From: Halobaculum sp. CBA1158
GTDB lineage: Archaea > Halobacteriota > Halobacteria > Halobacteriales > Haloferacaceae
DNA length: 64,000 nucleotides
Reading direction: 5' to 3'
Assembly: GCF_021431925.1 (NCBI RefSeq)
Contig: NZ_CP090371.1
Span: 2,170,001-2,234,000, forward strand
Below are positions 25,969 through 35,072 of the stretch, piece after piece; positions within the stretch are counted from its first letter, which is position 1; the number at the start of each line of letters is the position of its first letter. The notes below the pieces were generated by a model, which did not search any database, was not told the origin of the DNA, and saw only the letters and a program-made list of their open reading frames with translations. The translations under genes were made by a program, and so were the position numbers.

Positions 25969-26391
25969 ATGCCAGTCACCGACGACGACGGCCTGCGCGA
26001 ACTGCTCTCGATGGACCCCGTCGCGGTCGTCGGCTGCTCGAGCACGCCCGGCAAGGCCGCCCACGACATCCCCGAGTACCTCCAGGAACACGGCTACGAG
26101 GTGATCCCAGTGAACCCCTACGCCGACGAGATTCTCGGCCGCGAAGCGTACGACGCGCTGGCGGACGTCGAGGAGGAGATCGGACTCGTCGACGTGTTCC
26201 GTCCGAGCGAGGAGGTCGCGGGCATCGTCGACGACGTGCTGGCGCGTCGCGAGGACCGCGGCGACGTGGCGGGACTGTGGCTCCAACTCGGGATCACCGA
26301 CGACGAGGCGCTCGCTCGCGCCGAGGACGCCGGCCTCCTGACGACGCAGGACACGTGTATGAAAGTCGAACACGGGCGTCTCGTGGGGTGA
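25969..26391 (+). CDS. CoA-binding domain protein (YccU-like)
   Basis: 140 residues of a single Rossmann-type CoA_binding_2 domain. VAVVGCSSTPGKAAHDIPEY holds the dinucleotide-like loop, followed by GYEVIPVNPYADEILG, VDVFRPSEEVAGIV, and GLWLQLGI with the conserved C-terminal CMKVEHGRL. These proteins bind CoA or a related nucleotide. The physiological role is not established. Confidence 0.9.
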   Translation: MPVTDDDGLRELLSMDPVAVVGCSSTPGKAAHDIPEYLQEHGYEVIPVNPYADEILGREAYDALADVEEEIGLVDVFRPSEEVAGIVDDVLARREDRGDVAGLWLQLGITDDEALARAEDAGLLTTQDTCMKVEHGRLVG

Positions 26392-26421
26392 GCCACCGGT
26401 ACGTCCGCGGGGCCTCGACAG

Positions 26422-26706
26422 TCAGAACGACTGTTGGTCGTTCTCCATCCCGGTCTGGCCCCCGCGGTCGTCGTAAAACTTCCGACCGATGAACGCGTCG
26501 TCGACCAGGCCGACGAGCGTGTCGTGGAGTTCCTTCGCCGAGTCGAACTCCGCGGTCTCCGCTCTGGCGAGCACCGCCGCCACGGTCGTGTCGTCGCCGT
26601 TCGGTGCCTCCAGCGTCACGTCGCCGACGCGTTCGACGGCGGTCTCGCGGTCCGTCGGGAACGACAGTTGACGGCTGAACTCCGCGCGTAGCTCCGAGAG
26701 TCGCAT
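26422..26706 (-). CDS. Conserved small haloarchaeal protein (DUF5789-like)
   Basis: 94 residues. MRLSELRAEF, a central GDVTLEAPNGDDTTVAAVL and a C-terminal DAFIGRKFYDDRGG match, from memory, the pattern of the DUF5789 family of haloarchaeal proteins. No signal peptide or membrane segment is present. The function is unknown. It diverges from menD. Confidence 0.65.
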   Translation of the reverse strand: MRLSELRAEFSRQLSFPTDRETAVERVGDVTLEAPNGDDTTVAAVLARAETAEFDSAKELHDTLVGLVDDAFIGRKFYDDRGGQTGMENDQQSF

Positions 26707-26837
26707 GGCTTACTACTCCGGGCCCGGAGAGAAGTGTCTGGTTTCGCGATACGTCCCCGTTGGATACGTGCGTCCGTGCGTTCGTGCGGCGTCGCAGCAC
26801 GTCGGCGACGACGGCGGTGACAGCCGCGGGACGCGCC

Positions 26838-26846
26838 GTTTATCCG
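26838..26846 (+). promoter_or_regulatory. TATA-like box for menD
   Basis: CGTTTATCC is centred about 27 bases before the menD ATG at 26869, the typical position for a leaderless haloarchaeal transcript. Confidence 0.5.
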
Positions 26847-26868
26847 CGCTCCGGTCGAAGCCGGGCGC

Positions 26869-28677
26869 ATGACTGCCAGCGCGCCCAACCGAAACACGCT
26901 GTGGGGTCGCGCCGTCGCCGACGAACTCGCCGCGGCGGGCGTCGACGCCGTCTGCGTCACTCCCGGCTCGCGCTCGACGCCGCTGACCGTCGCGTTCGCC
27001 GAGCACCCGGACATCCACGTGTTCTCGCATCTCGACGAACGCGCGTCCGCGTTCTTCGCGCTGGGCCGCGCCCGCCGCACCGGCGCGGTGACGCCGCTGG
27101 TGTGCACCTCCGGCACCGCCGCCGCGAACTTCCACCCGGCGGTGATGGAGGCCGCGAACTCGCGGGTGCCGATGCTCCTCCTGACCGCCGACCGGCCGCC
27201 CGAACTCCGCGACTCGGGCGCGAACCAGACGGTCGACCAAGAGAAGCTGTACGGCGACGCCGTCCGCTGGTACAGGGACCTCCCCGAGCCGGAGGCCGAC
27301 GACCGGAAGCTCCGATCGCTTCGCACGGACCTCGCGCGCGCCGTCTCGACGGCCGAGGGCACGCCCGCGGGCCCGGTCCACCTGAACGTCCCGTTCCGCA
27401 AGCCGCTGGAGCCCGTCGAGGTCGAGGGCGACGTGCCCGCGGAGCTCCCGGAACTGGCCGCGGAGGGCCGCGACGACGGTCGGCCGTTCGTCTCGACGAC
27501 CGCGGGCCACCCGATGCCCGACGAGCGCGACCTCCAACGGATCGCGGGGGCGCTCGAGGCCGAACGCGGCCTGATCGTCGCCGGTCCCGCGGATCCGCCG
27601 GGTCCGGATCCGCAGGCAGTGACGGCGCTGGCGCACGCGACCGGGTTCCCCGTCCTCGCGGACCCGCTCTCCGGGCTGCGGTTCGGTTCGGCGACCCGAG
27701 TCGCGCCCGTCCTCGGCGGCTACGACGGCGTGCTCGCCGGCGGGCCGCCCGACGACTGGCCGGACCCCGAGGTCGTCCTCCGGTTCGGGGCCTCGCCGAC
27801 CTCGAAGCCGCTGCGCAAGTATCTCGCCGGCACCGACGCCCGCCAGTTCGTCGTCGACCCCGCGGGCGGGTGGCGCGAGGCGGAGTTCGCCGCCACCGAC
27901 CTCGTGGTCGCCGACCCGTCGCGGCTCTGTGGCGCGCTCTCGCGGCAGGTAGGGCAGGTCGGCGGGGCCGGGGGCGCTTCCGGCTCCGACTCGACGGCGT
28001 GGCGCGAACGCTGGGAGGCCGCCGAGGCCGCTTACTGGGGGACGGTCGCCGACGAGGACCGCTTCTTCGAGGGGCGCGTGCTCGCGGACGTGGTCGACCT
28101 CGCGCCCGAGCCCTCGACCGTGTTCGTTTCCAACTCCATGCCCGTGCGCGACGCCGACCGCTTCGTCGCGCCCGCCGCCAAGGGACTCACGATGCTCGGC
28201 AACCGCGGTGCCTCCGGCATCGATGGCATCGTCTCGACGGCGCTGGGGGCCGGATCGGCCACGACCGACCACCTGACGCTCGTCACCGGCGACCTGGCGT
28301 ACTACCACGACATGAACGGCCTGCTCGCGCTGGAGCGGTGTGACGTGGACGCGACGGTCGTCCTGATCGACAACGACGGCGGCGGCATCTTCCACATGCT
28401 CCCGATCGAGGACTTCGATCCGCCGTTCACGAGCCAGTTCAAGACACCCCACGGTCTCGACTTCGAGCCCACGGGCGACCTCTACGACCTGTCGTTCGCC
28501 CGCGTCGCCGGCGAGGACCGCGAGGGCTTTCGCGATCTGTACCGCGAGAGCGTCGCACGCGACGGATCCGACGTGATCGAAGTCGCGAGCGACGCCGAGG
28601 CGAGCCATCGCGTGCGCGAGGAAGTGACCGAGGCGGTCGCCGACGCTGTGGCCGAACGCGCGACCGAGGGCGAGTGA
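26869..28677 (+). CDS. menD: 2-succinyl-5-enolpyruvyl-6-hydroxy-3-cyclohexene-1-carboxylate synthase
   Basis: 602 residues of a ThDP-dependent enzyme joining isochorismate and 2-oxoglutarate in menaquinone synthesis. CVTPGSRSTPL, HLDERASAFFALG, CTSGTAAANFHPAVMEA and LTADRPPELRDSGANQT are MenD-specific. The ThDP/Mg site is GDLAYYHDMNGLL followed by LIDNDGGGIFHMLP. It is the first gene of the men cluster. menF is not in this window. The ATG at 26869 has a TATA-like box at the expected distance. Confidence 0.97.
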   Translation: MTASAPNRNTLWGRAVADELAAAGVDAVCVTPGSRSTPLTVAFAEHPDIHVFSHLDERASAFFALGRARRTGAVTPLVCTSGTAAANFHPAVMEAANSRVPMLLLTADRPPELRDSGANQTVDQEKLYGDAVRWYRDLPEPEADDRKLRSLRTDLARAVSTAEGTPAGPVHLNVPFRKPLEPVEVEGDVPAELPELAAEGRDDGRPFVSTTAGHPMPDERDLQRIAGALEAERGLIVAGPADPPGPDPQAVTALAHATGFPVLADPLSGLRFGSATRVAPVLGGYDGVLAGGPPDDWPDPEVVLRFGASPTSKPLRKYLAGTDARQFVVDPAGGWREAEFAATDLVVADPSRLCGALSRQVGQVGGAGGASGSDSTAWRERWEAAEAAYWGTVADEDRFFEGRVLADVVDLAPEPSTVFVSNSMPVRDADRFVAPAAKGLTMLGNRGASGIDGIVSTALGAGSATTDHLTLVTGDLAYYHDMNGLLALERCDVDATVVLIDNDGGGIFHMLPIEDFDPPFTSQFKTPHGLDFEPTGDLYDLSFARVAGEDREGFRDLYRESVARDGSDVIEVASDAEASHRVREEVTEAVADAVAERATEGE

Positions 28678-28770
28678 TCCGGTGTTCGTGACCGGGAGCG
28701 AGTGACCTCGCCGGGACGCCCCCGCGATCGACGCCGAACACGAGGGAGTGCGTCGCCGTCGCGACGCGCA

Positions 28771-28778
28771 CCTTTTTG
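28771..28778 (+). promoter_or_regulatory. TATA-like box for menB
   Basis: CCTTTTTG lies about 25-32 bases before the ATG at 28803, so menB may be transcribed separately from menD. Confidence 0.45.
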
Positions 28779-28802
28779 CGCGCGCCGGCCGCCGGTTCGG
28801 GT

Positions 28803-29822
28803 ATGAGCGACAGCGACGACGCGGACGACGCCAACGACGCGGACGACGCGGGCGACGCGACCGACGCGGGCGACGCCAACGACGCCGGCGGGGACGACAG
28901 CAGCGCTGTCTCCGATATCTTCGACCCCGAGCGCTGGGAGCCGGTCGACGGGAGCGACGCGTTCGACGACATCACCTACCACCGCGCGGTCGACTCCCCG
29001 ACCGTTCGGATCGCGTTCGACCGCCCGGAGAAGCGCAACGCGTTCCGCCCCGGCACGGTCGACGAACTGTACGCCGCGCTCGACGACGCCCGCAAGCGCG
29101 CGAACGTCGGCTGCGTCCTGCTGACGGGGAACGGCCCCTCCCCGAAGGACGGCGGCTGGGCGTTCTGCTCGGGCGGCGACCAGTCCGTCCGCGGCGAGTC
29201 GGGGTACGAGTACCGCGACGACGACGAGGCCGACGAGTCCGACGACCGGTTGGTGCGGGAGGCGAAGGCCGGCCGCCTCCACATCCTCGAAGTCCAGCGA
29301 CTGATTCGATTCATGCCCAAACCGGTCGTCGCGGTCGTCCCGGGCTGGGCCGTCGGCGGCGGCCACTCCCTGCACGTGATCTGCGACCTCACGCTCGCGA
29401 GCGACGAGCACGCGAAGTTCCTCCAGACGGACCCCGACGTGGCGAGCTTCGACGGCGGCTTCGGTTCCGCCTACCTCGCCAAGCAGGTCGGCCAGAAGAA
29501 GGCCCGCGAGGTGTTCTTCCGCGGGAAGACCTACTCCGCCGAGGAGGCCGTCGACATGGGGATGGCGAACGAGGCGATCCCGCACGAGGAGTTGGAGGAC
29601 GTGGCGCTGGAGTGGGCCGACGAGATGACGAGCAAGTCGCCGACGGCGATGCGGATGCTGAAGTACGCGTTCAACATGACCGACGACGGCATGGTCGGCC
29701 AGCAGGTGTTCGCCGGCGAGGCGACCCGGCTGGCGTACATGACGCCGGAGGCACAGGAGGGTCGCGACGCGTTCTTAGAGGGTCGAGAACCGGATTTCTC
29801 CGACCACCCGTGGCACTACTGA
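28803..29822 (+). CDS. menB: 1,4-dihydroxy-2-naphthoyl-CoA synthase
   Basis: 339 residues of the crotonase fold. The MenB-type pieces are RPEKRNAFRPGTVDELYAAL, AFCSGGDQSVRG, PGWAVGGGHSLHVICDLTLAS, TDPDVASFDGGFGSAYLAKQVG and the C-terminal PDFSDHPWHY. It closes the naphthoate ring of o-succinylbenzoyl-CoA. The start at 28803 adds a 35-residue acidic N-terminal tail of DAND/DAGDATDAGD repeats, which is not part of the enzyme core. Confidence 0.96.
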   Translation: MSDSDDADDANDADDAGDATDAGDANDAGGDDSSAVSDIFDPERWEPVDGSDAFDDITYHRAVDSPTVRIAFDRPEKRNAFRPGTVDELYAALDDARKRANVGCVLLTGNGPSPKDGGWAFCSGGDQSVRGESGYEYRDDDEADESDDRLVREAKAGRLHILEVQRLIRFMPKPVVAVVPGWAVGGGHSLHVICDLTLASDEHAKFLQTDPDVASFDGGFGSAYLAKQVGQKKAREVFFRGKTYSAEEAVDMGMANEAIPHEELEDVALEWADEMTSKSPTAMRMLKYAFNMTDDGMVGQQVFAGEATRLAYMTPEAQEGRDAFLEGREPDFSDHPWHY

Positions 29823-29888
29823 CCGACCACTTTTCACGGGGCCTCGCGCCCACCGGGCGCTCGACCCCCGCCAAAACCCGTCGATGCT

Positions 29889-29992
29889 GCAGGAACGCTT
29901 CGCGTTCCTGCTGCTAACCAGACGCCTGCGGCGTCTGGTGATGCGGTCGGATTCGAAGAATCCGACTGCTAATCCGAATCGCGAAGCGATTC
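29889..29992. repeat. Series of four 3-base-loop hairpins
   Basis: Perfect inverted repeats occur at 29889-29911 (loop TTC, 10-bp arms), 29917-29939 (loop TGC, 10-bp arms), 29946-29966 (loop GAA, 9-bp arms) and 29976-29992 (loop GAA, 7-bp arms). They are separated by short TGCTGCTA/TGATG/TGCTAAT spacers. The arm sequences are unrelated. A GGGCC-TT(C)-GGCCC hairpin follows near 30025-30040. Confidence 0.9.
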
Positions 29993-30067
29993 TGATGATG
30001 CTCAAAAGGCCGCTCGCTCGGGCCTTCCGGCCCTCACTCGCGGTACGACCCCCCGGAACTTCCGCAC

Positions 30068-30516
30068 CGCCACCGCGACAGCAACGCTACCGTCACCGCG
30101 ACAGCAACGCTACCGCCACCGCGACAGCAACGCTACCGCCACCGCGACAGCAACGCTACCGCCACCGCGACAGCAACGCTACCGCCACCGCGACAGCAAC
30201 GCTACCGCCACCGCGACAGCAACGCTACCGCCACCGCGACAGCAACGCTACCGTCACCGCGACAGCAACGCTACCGCCACCGCGACAGCAACGCTACCGC
30301 CACCGCGACAGCAACGCTACCGCCACCGCGACAGCAACGCTACCGCCACCGCGACAGCAACGCTACCGCCACCGCGACAGCAACGCTACCGCCACCGCGA
30401 CAGCAACGCTACCGCCACCGCGACAGCAACGCTACCGCCACCGCGACAGCAACGCTACCGCCACCGCGACAGCAACGCTACCGCCACCGCGACAGCAACG
30501 CTACCGCCACCGCGAC
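30068..30516. repeat. 23-bp tandem repeat array (about 19.5 copies)
   Basis: The unit CGCCACCGCGACAGCAACGC plus TAC repeats head to tail with no spacers. The only variation noted is a T for C (CGTCACC), in two units. The length 23 is not a multiple of 3, so the array encodes a 23-residue repeat only if read as frame-shifted triplets. It is therefore not a coding repeat. Together with the hairpins it fills most of the 788 bases between menB and menA. Confidence 0.95.
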
Positions 30517-30579
30517 GGCGCGGCCACGTTCACGGGCCCGCCGCGGGCGAGGGGAGACGACCCGCGCTCGTAACCCATC

Positions 30580-30588
30580 CTTCATACT
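30580..30588 (+). promoter_or_regulatory. TATA-like box for menA
   Basis: CTTCATACT lies about 27 bases before the ATG at 30611. It favours that ATG over the GTG at 30602 and gives menA-menC a promoter of their own after the repeat array. Confidence 0.45.
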
Positions 30589-30610
30589 CCGTCCGCTCCG
30601 AGTGCCGCCA

Positions 30611-31558
30611 ATGAGCACGGAGACGAGTCAGGCCGACATCTCCAGGCGGCGGGCGTGGGTGATGGCCGCGCGGCCTCAGACCATGCCGGCGGCGCTGGCT
30701 CCCGTCCTCGTCGGCACGGGGCTGGCCGTCCGCGACAGCGTGTTCGCGCCCCTGCCGGCGCTGGTGGCGCTGGTGGGCGCAGCGCTGATCCAGATCGGGA
30801 CGAACTTCGCGAACGACTACTACGACGCCGAGCAAGGCGCTGACACCGAGGACCGCGAGGGATTCACCCGCGTCACGGCGGGCGGGCTCATCGAGCCCGC
30901 GGCGGTGAAGCGCGCGATGTGGCTCACGTTCCTCGCGGCCATCCTCGTGGGCGCGTACCTCGTCGCCGTCGCCGGGCTGCCGATCCTGATCGTCGGGCTC
31001 GTCTCGGTGGCGATGGGCGTCGCCTACACCGGCGGTCCGTACCCCCTCGCGTACCACGGCCTCGGCGACGTGTTCGTCTTCCTGTTCTTCGGGCTCGTCG
31101 CCGTCACGGGCACCTACTACGTGCAGGCGGCGGCGACGGTAGGGGTCGCGTTCGGCACGCTCGTTCCCGGTCCGGACCTCGTCCCGCTCGCGGCCGTCGT
31201 CGCCGCCCTTCCGGTGGCGGCCATCGCGACGGACATCCTCGTCGTCAACAACCTCCGCGACCGCGAGGAGGACGCCGCGACCGGCAAGAACACCCTCACG
31301 GTCCGCTTCGGCTACGGCTTCTCGCGGGCGCAGTTCGTCCTCCTGCTCGGGATGGCGTACGCGATCCCGCCGGTGTTCTTCGCGTCGACGGGCGATCCCA
31401 CGGTCCTGCTCCCCCTCCTGACGCTCCCGCTTGCGGTGCCGCTGACGCGGACCGTCCTCACGGAGACCGCCGGCGACGCGCTGAACCCGGCGCTTGAACG
31501 GTGCGGAAAGCTCCACGCCGCGTTCGCGGCGCTGTTCGCCGTCGGACTGGCGCTGTGA
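30611..31558 (+). CDS. menA: 1,4-dihydroxy-2-naphthoate polyprenyltransferase
   Basis: 315 residues and eight or nine helices of the UbiA superfamily. The first Asp motif, [20 protein letters not shown], at 65-84 and the second, [17 protein letters not shown], are MenA-like. [18 protein letters not shown] begins the first helix. It attaches the isoprenoid chain to DHNA. The stop codon overlaps the menC start (GTGA). Confidence 0.95.
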   Translation: MSTETSQADISRRRAWVMAARPQTMPAALAPVLVGTGLAVRDSVFAPLPALVALVGAALIQIGTNFANDYYDAEQGADTEDREGFTRVTAGGLIEPAAVKRAMWLTFLAAILVGAYLVAVAGLPILIVGLVSVAMGVAYTGGPYPLAYHGLGDVFVFLFFGLVAVTGTYYVQAAATVGVAFGTLVPGPDLVPLAAVVAALPVAAIATDILVVNNLRDREEDAATGKNTLTVRFGYGFSRAQFVLLLGMAYAIPPVFFASTGDPTVLLPLLTLPLAVPLTRTVLTETAGDALNPALERCGKLHAAFAALFAVGLAL

Positions 31559-32670
31559 CGGTCCGCGCGCTCCGGGAGTTCGCGCTCGAACTCGCCGCGC
31601 CGCTGTCGACGGCCCGCGGCGACATCGAGCGACGCGAGGGGCTGCTCGTCCGGGTCGACCTCGCCGGCACGCCGGGTGTCGGCGAGGCCGCGCCGCTGCC
31701 GGGGTGGACCGAGTCGCTCGCCGACTGCCGGCGCGCCCTCGAACGCGCCCGCGACGAGGGGACCCCACCGGGCTCCGATTCGCCCGCCGCGCGCCACGCC
31801 GTCGCGCTCGCGTACCGCGACGCGTTCGCCCGCCGGCGCGGGGAGTCGCTCGCGGCGTCGCTGACGCGGGCGGGCGAGGACGACCGGGAGCCGGCGGCGT
31901 CGGTCCCGGTCAACGGCACCGTCGGCGACGCCGACCGCGACGAGGCGGTCGCCGCCGCCCGGGAGGCGGTGACGGCCGGCCACCGGTGCGTGAAACTGAA
32001 GGTCGGCGCGCGGTCGCTGGAGGCGGACCTCGCGCGGGTCCGGGCGGTCGCCGACGCCGTCGGGGCGGGAGCCGACGGGACCGATCCGGCCGCCGATCGT
32101 GATGGGACCGACGGGACCGACGGCACCGGCGGCGTCGCGCTCCGGGTCGACGCCAACGGCGCGTGGGACCGGCCGACCGCCCGGGAGGCGGTGTCGGCGC
32201 TGGCGGGCGTCGTCGAGTACGTCGAACAGCCGTTGCCCGCCGGCGACCTCGCGGGACACGCGTCCCTGCGGGGCGTCGGCGCGCCCGTCGCGCTCGACGA
32301 GTCGCTGACGCGCCACGGCGTCGGCGACGTGCTCGCGGCCGGTGCCGCCGACGCGGTCGTCCTGAAGCCGATGGCGCTCGGGGGACCGTCCCGGGCGCTC
32401 GCGGCGGGCCGGGCGGCGGCCCACGCCGGCGTCGCGCCCGTCGTCACCACCACCGTCGACGCCGCGGTCGCGCGAACCGCGGCCGTTCACGTCGCCGCCG
32501 CGCTCCCCCGCGGAGCCGCCCGCGCGCACGGCCTCGCCACCGGCGACCTGCTCGCGCTCGACCTCGCCGGCGACGACCCCGCCCCGGTCGCGGACGGTCG
32601 GATCGCCGTGCCGTCCGGGCCGGGTCTCGCCGGCGACGCGTTCGACGACCTGTTCGCGGACGGGACGTGA
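31555..32670 (+). CDS. menC: o-Succinylbenzoate synthase
   Basis: 371 residues from a GTG that overlaps the menA stop. It is an enolase-superfamily enzyme. KLKVG is the catalytic K-x-K, RVDANGAW carries the first metal Asp, VEQPLP the Glu, ALDESL the third, and VLKPMALGG the second catalytic Lys. It dehydrates SHCHC to o-succinylbenzoate. A Gly/Thr/Asp insert (DGTDGTDGTGG) lies before the metal-binding region. With menD, menB and menA it gives most of the menaquinone route. menE and menF are not evident here. Confidence 0.93.
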   Translation: MTVRALREFALELAAPLSTARGDIERREGLLVRVDLAGTPGVGEAAPLPGWTESLADCRRALERARDEGTPPGSDSPAARHAVALAYRDAFARRRGESLAASLTRAGEDDREPAASVPVNGTVGDADRDEAVAAAREAVTAGHRCVKLKVGARSLEADLARVRAVADAVGAGADGTDPAADRDGTDGTDGTGGVALRVDANGAWDRPTAREAVSALAGVVEYVEQPLPAGDLAGHASLRGVGAPVALDESLTRHGVGDVLAAGAADAVVLKPMALGGPSRALAAGRAAAHAGVAPVVTTTVDAAVARTAAVHVAAALPRGAARAHGLATGDLLALDLAGDDPAPVADGRIAVPSGPGLAGDAFDDLFADGT

Positions 32671-32690
32671 GCGCCGCCGGCCCGTCGCCC

Positions 32691-32758
32691 CTCGACGACC
32701 GCTCCCGCTCGACGACCGCTCCCGCTCGACGACCGCTCCCGCTCGACGACCGTTACCC
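32691..32758. repeat. 17-bp tandem repeat
   Basis: Four copies of CTCGACGACCGCTCCCG follow one another. The last diverges and contains the stop codon complement of the halocyanin gene at 32753, so the array reaches its coding 3' end. Confidence 0.9.
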
Positions 32759-33268
32759 CTCGGCGACCTCGATCACGCCCTTCATGCCGAGATTCTGGTG
32801 GGGCGTGCAGTAGTACCTCGTGACGCCGGAGTCGGTGAACTTCCGAGAGAACGTCGCTCCCTCGGAAGCGTAGTAGTCGCTCTCGAAGTCGCCGCCGTCG
32901 GCGACGACGTTGTGGCGGTTCCCCATGCCCGTCCACTCCCAGACGACCGTCGTGTCCGGAGAGACGCGGACCGCCGGCGGATCGAACGCGTAGCCGCTGC
33001 CGCCGGCCCCGACGACGACGGTCACCTCCTCGGCTCCCCTCTCGTCGGCGACGGAGCCGTCGAACCCCCGGGCGTCCGAGAGCCACCCGTCGTACGGTTC
33101 GGACTCGCCGTCTCCGTCGGCGTCCGTGTCGTCGCCGCCCGCACCGCCACCCCCGCCGCCGGAACAGCCCGCAAGCGCCGCGACCGTGGCGGCCGCGACT
33201 GCCGTGGTAACCCGTCGGCGCGTCGTCGCCCCGCCGGCGTCCGCCGGCGACTCGGTGGGATCGCTCAT
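32753..33268 (-). CDS. Halocyanin (blue copper lipoprotein)
   Basis: 171 residues. RRR near residue 17 and the lipobox LAGC at 32-35 show Tat-type export with lipid anchoring on the outer face. A Gly/Asp-rich linker leads to a cupredoxin domain with type 1 copper ligands His119 (NRHNVV), Cys154, His157 and Met162 (CTPHQNLGM). It carries electrons at the membrane, plausibly between respiratory complexes. The gene converges with menC. Confidence 0.95.
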   Translation of the reverse strand: MSDPTESPADAGGATTRRRVTTAVAAATVAALAGCSGGGGGGAGGDDTDADGDGESEPYDGWLSDARGFDGSVADERGAEEVTVVVGAGGSGYAFDPPAVRVSPDTTVVWEWTGMGNRHNVVADGGDFESDYYASEGATFSRKFTDSGVTRYYCTPHQNLGMKGVIEVAEG

Positions 33269-33428
33269 GTCGACACGAAGGGATGGGTGTGGTTTTACGG
33301 CACCGACTTCCGCGCCGGAACCGCGCCAGAACTACGCCGGAACCGCACCGGAACCGCGCCGGCGACTCGGCGAACCTACGTGAACGACCGGGAAAGACTT
33401 TAGCCGGGACCGGTCGACTCAACACCGT

Positions 33429-34985
33429 ATGACGAACCTCGTCACGAACGTCGGTTCGACGGTAGAGGAACACCCCGAGGAGACGGCGGTGTCCTACGAC
33501 GGCACGGACATCTCCTATCGGGAGCTGTGGGGCCAGACCGGGGCGTTCGCCGCCGGGCTGGCGGACGCGGGCGTGGCGACCGGCGGGCGCGTCGGGATCT
33601 ACCTCCCGAACCTCCCGCAGTTCGTGATCGGCTTCCACGGGACGCTGCGGGCCGGAGGCGTCGTCGTCCCGATGAACCCCCAGTACAAGGCCCGCGAGAT
33701 CGAGCACATGCTCACCGACTCGGAGGCGGAGGTGGTCGTCACCCTGCCGGACCTGGCCGAGCACGTCGCGGAGGTGCGCGAGGAGACGGACGTTCACACC
33801 GTCGTCACGATCGGCCAGGCGGTCGAGGGAACCGTCTCCTTCGAGGAGTTCTGCGGTCCGCCCGAGTACGACACCGTCGACCGCGCGGACGACGACGTGG
33901 CCTGCCAGCCGTACACCTCGGGGACGACCGGTACCCCGAAGGGCGTCCTGTTGACCCACGACAACCTCGCGTCGAACGCGGAGATGTCGGCCTCGCTCAT
34001 GCCCGGCGGGATCACCACAGACGACAAGCAGCTGGGCGTGCTCCCGCTGTTCCACATCTACGGCATGACCGTCGTGATGAACGCGACGCTGTTCGACGGC
34101 GGGGGCTACTACCCGCTGCCCGCGTGGGACGCCCAGGAGGCGTTCGATCTGATCGAGACCGAGGAGCTGACGATCATGCACGGGGTGCCCGCGATGTACA
34201 ACGACGCGATCAACCAGCCCGACGCCGCCGAGCGCGACCTCTCCAGCCTCCGGCTGTGCGGCGTCGGCGGCTCCGGCATCCCCGTCGAGGTGCTCCGGCG
34301 CTTCGAGGAGCTGTTCGACGCGACGGTCTACGAGGGGTACGGCCTCACCGAGACCAGCCCGGTGACGCACTTCAACACGCCCGAGAAGGGTCGCCGGGTC
34401 GGCTCGATCGGCAAGACGCTTCCCGGCGTCTCGTCGATGATCGTCGACGACGACTTCGAGGAGGTCGCACCGGTCGAGGAGGGACCGGTCGACGAGGAGG
34501 AGACGAGCCTTGACGACATCACCGGGGAGGTCGTCGTCAGCGGCCCGAACGTGATGAAGGGGTATCACGACCGCCCCGAGGCGAACGAGGAGGTCTTCAC
34601 CGAACACGGCGGGAAGCGGTGGTTCCACACCGGCGACATCGGCTATCACGACGCGGACGGCTACTTCTACATCGTCGACCGCGAGAAGCACATGATCAAC
34701 ACCGCCGGGTACAACGTCTACCCGCGCGAGGTCGAGGAGTTGCTCTTCGAACACGAGGCCGTCGCCGACGCCGCCGTCGTCGGCATCCCGGACGACCGCC
34801 GGGGGGAGACTGTGAAGGCGTTCATCGTGCCCAAGCCGGGCGCGGACGTGACGCCCGACGAGATCAGGCAGTTCTGCCTCGACAACCTCGCGGAGTACAA
34901 ACACCCCCGCGAGGTCGAGTTCGTCGAGGAGCTCCCGCGGACGACGACCGGAAAGGTCCAGAAGTTCGAGCTTCGGGGGGAGTAG
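33429..34985 (+). CDS. Acyl-CoA ligase (AMP-forming)
   Basis: 518 residues of the ANL superfamily. The P-loop is YTSGTTGTPKGVLLTHDN. YEGYGLTETSP, GDIGYHDADGYFYIVDREKHMINTAGYNVYP and the C-terminal catalytic Lys in RTTTGKVQKFELR complete the signatures. The overall similarity is to fatty acyl-CoA ligases. Because menC is nearby and menE is missing from this window, o-succinylbenzoate-CoA ligase is an alternative, but the enoyl-CoA hydratase that follows 87 bases later favours fatty acid metabolism. Confidence 0.85.
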   Translation: MTNLVTNVGSTVEEHPEETAVSYDGTDISYRELWGQTGAFAAGLADAGVATGGRVGIYLPNLPQFVIGFHGTLRAGGVVVPMNPQYKAREIEHMLTDSEAEVVVTLPDLAEHVAEVREETDVHTVVTIGQAVEGTVSFEEFCGPPEYDTVDRADDDVACQPYTSGTTGTPKGVLLTHDNLASNAEMSASLMPGGITTDDKQLGVLPLFHIYGMTVVMNATLFDGGGYYPLPAWDAQEAFDLIETEELTIMHGVPAMYNDAINQPDAAERDLSSLRLCGVGGSGIPVEVLRRFEELFDATVYEGYGLTETSPVTHFNTPEKGRRVGSIGKTLPGVSSMIVDDDFEEVAPVEEGPVDEEETSLDDITGEVVVSGPNVMKGYHDRPEANEEVFTEHGGKRWFHTGDIGYHDADGYFYIVDREKHMINTAGYNVYPREVEELLFEHEAVADAAVVGIPDDRRGETVKAFIVPKPGADVTPDEIRQFCLDNLAEYKHPREVEFVEELPRTTTGKVQKFELRGE

Positions 34986-35072
34986 CGGCCCACTCGAGGC
35001 TCGAGGCGCTCGCGTCGCCGCCGGCGACGTGACGGGGGAAACGGCCATACCCCGGGGCTCCGTTACACCGCC

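Noticed and set aside
30068-30516. Repeat array that might be a CRISPR
   Set aside because: The 23-bp units are directly joined with no spacers, the array has no leader and no cas genes are near.
29884-30573. Long open frame across the hairpins and 23-bp repeats
   Set aside because: The repeat is not a multiple of 3, so the open frame is a by-product of repeat composition (RYRHRDSNATATA-type text). Hairpin arms would also be translated.
33429-34985. Acyl-CoA ligase as MenE
   Set aside because: Position near menC is suggestive, but sequence features fit fatty acyl-CoA ligases and the following enoyl-CoA hydratase supports that. Kept only as an alternative.
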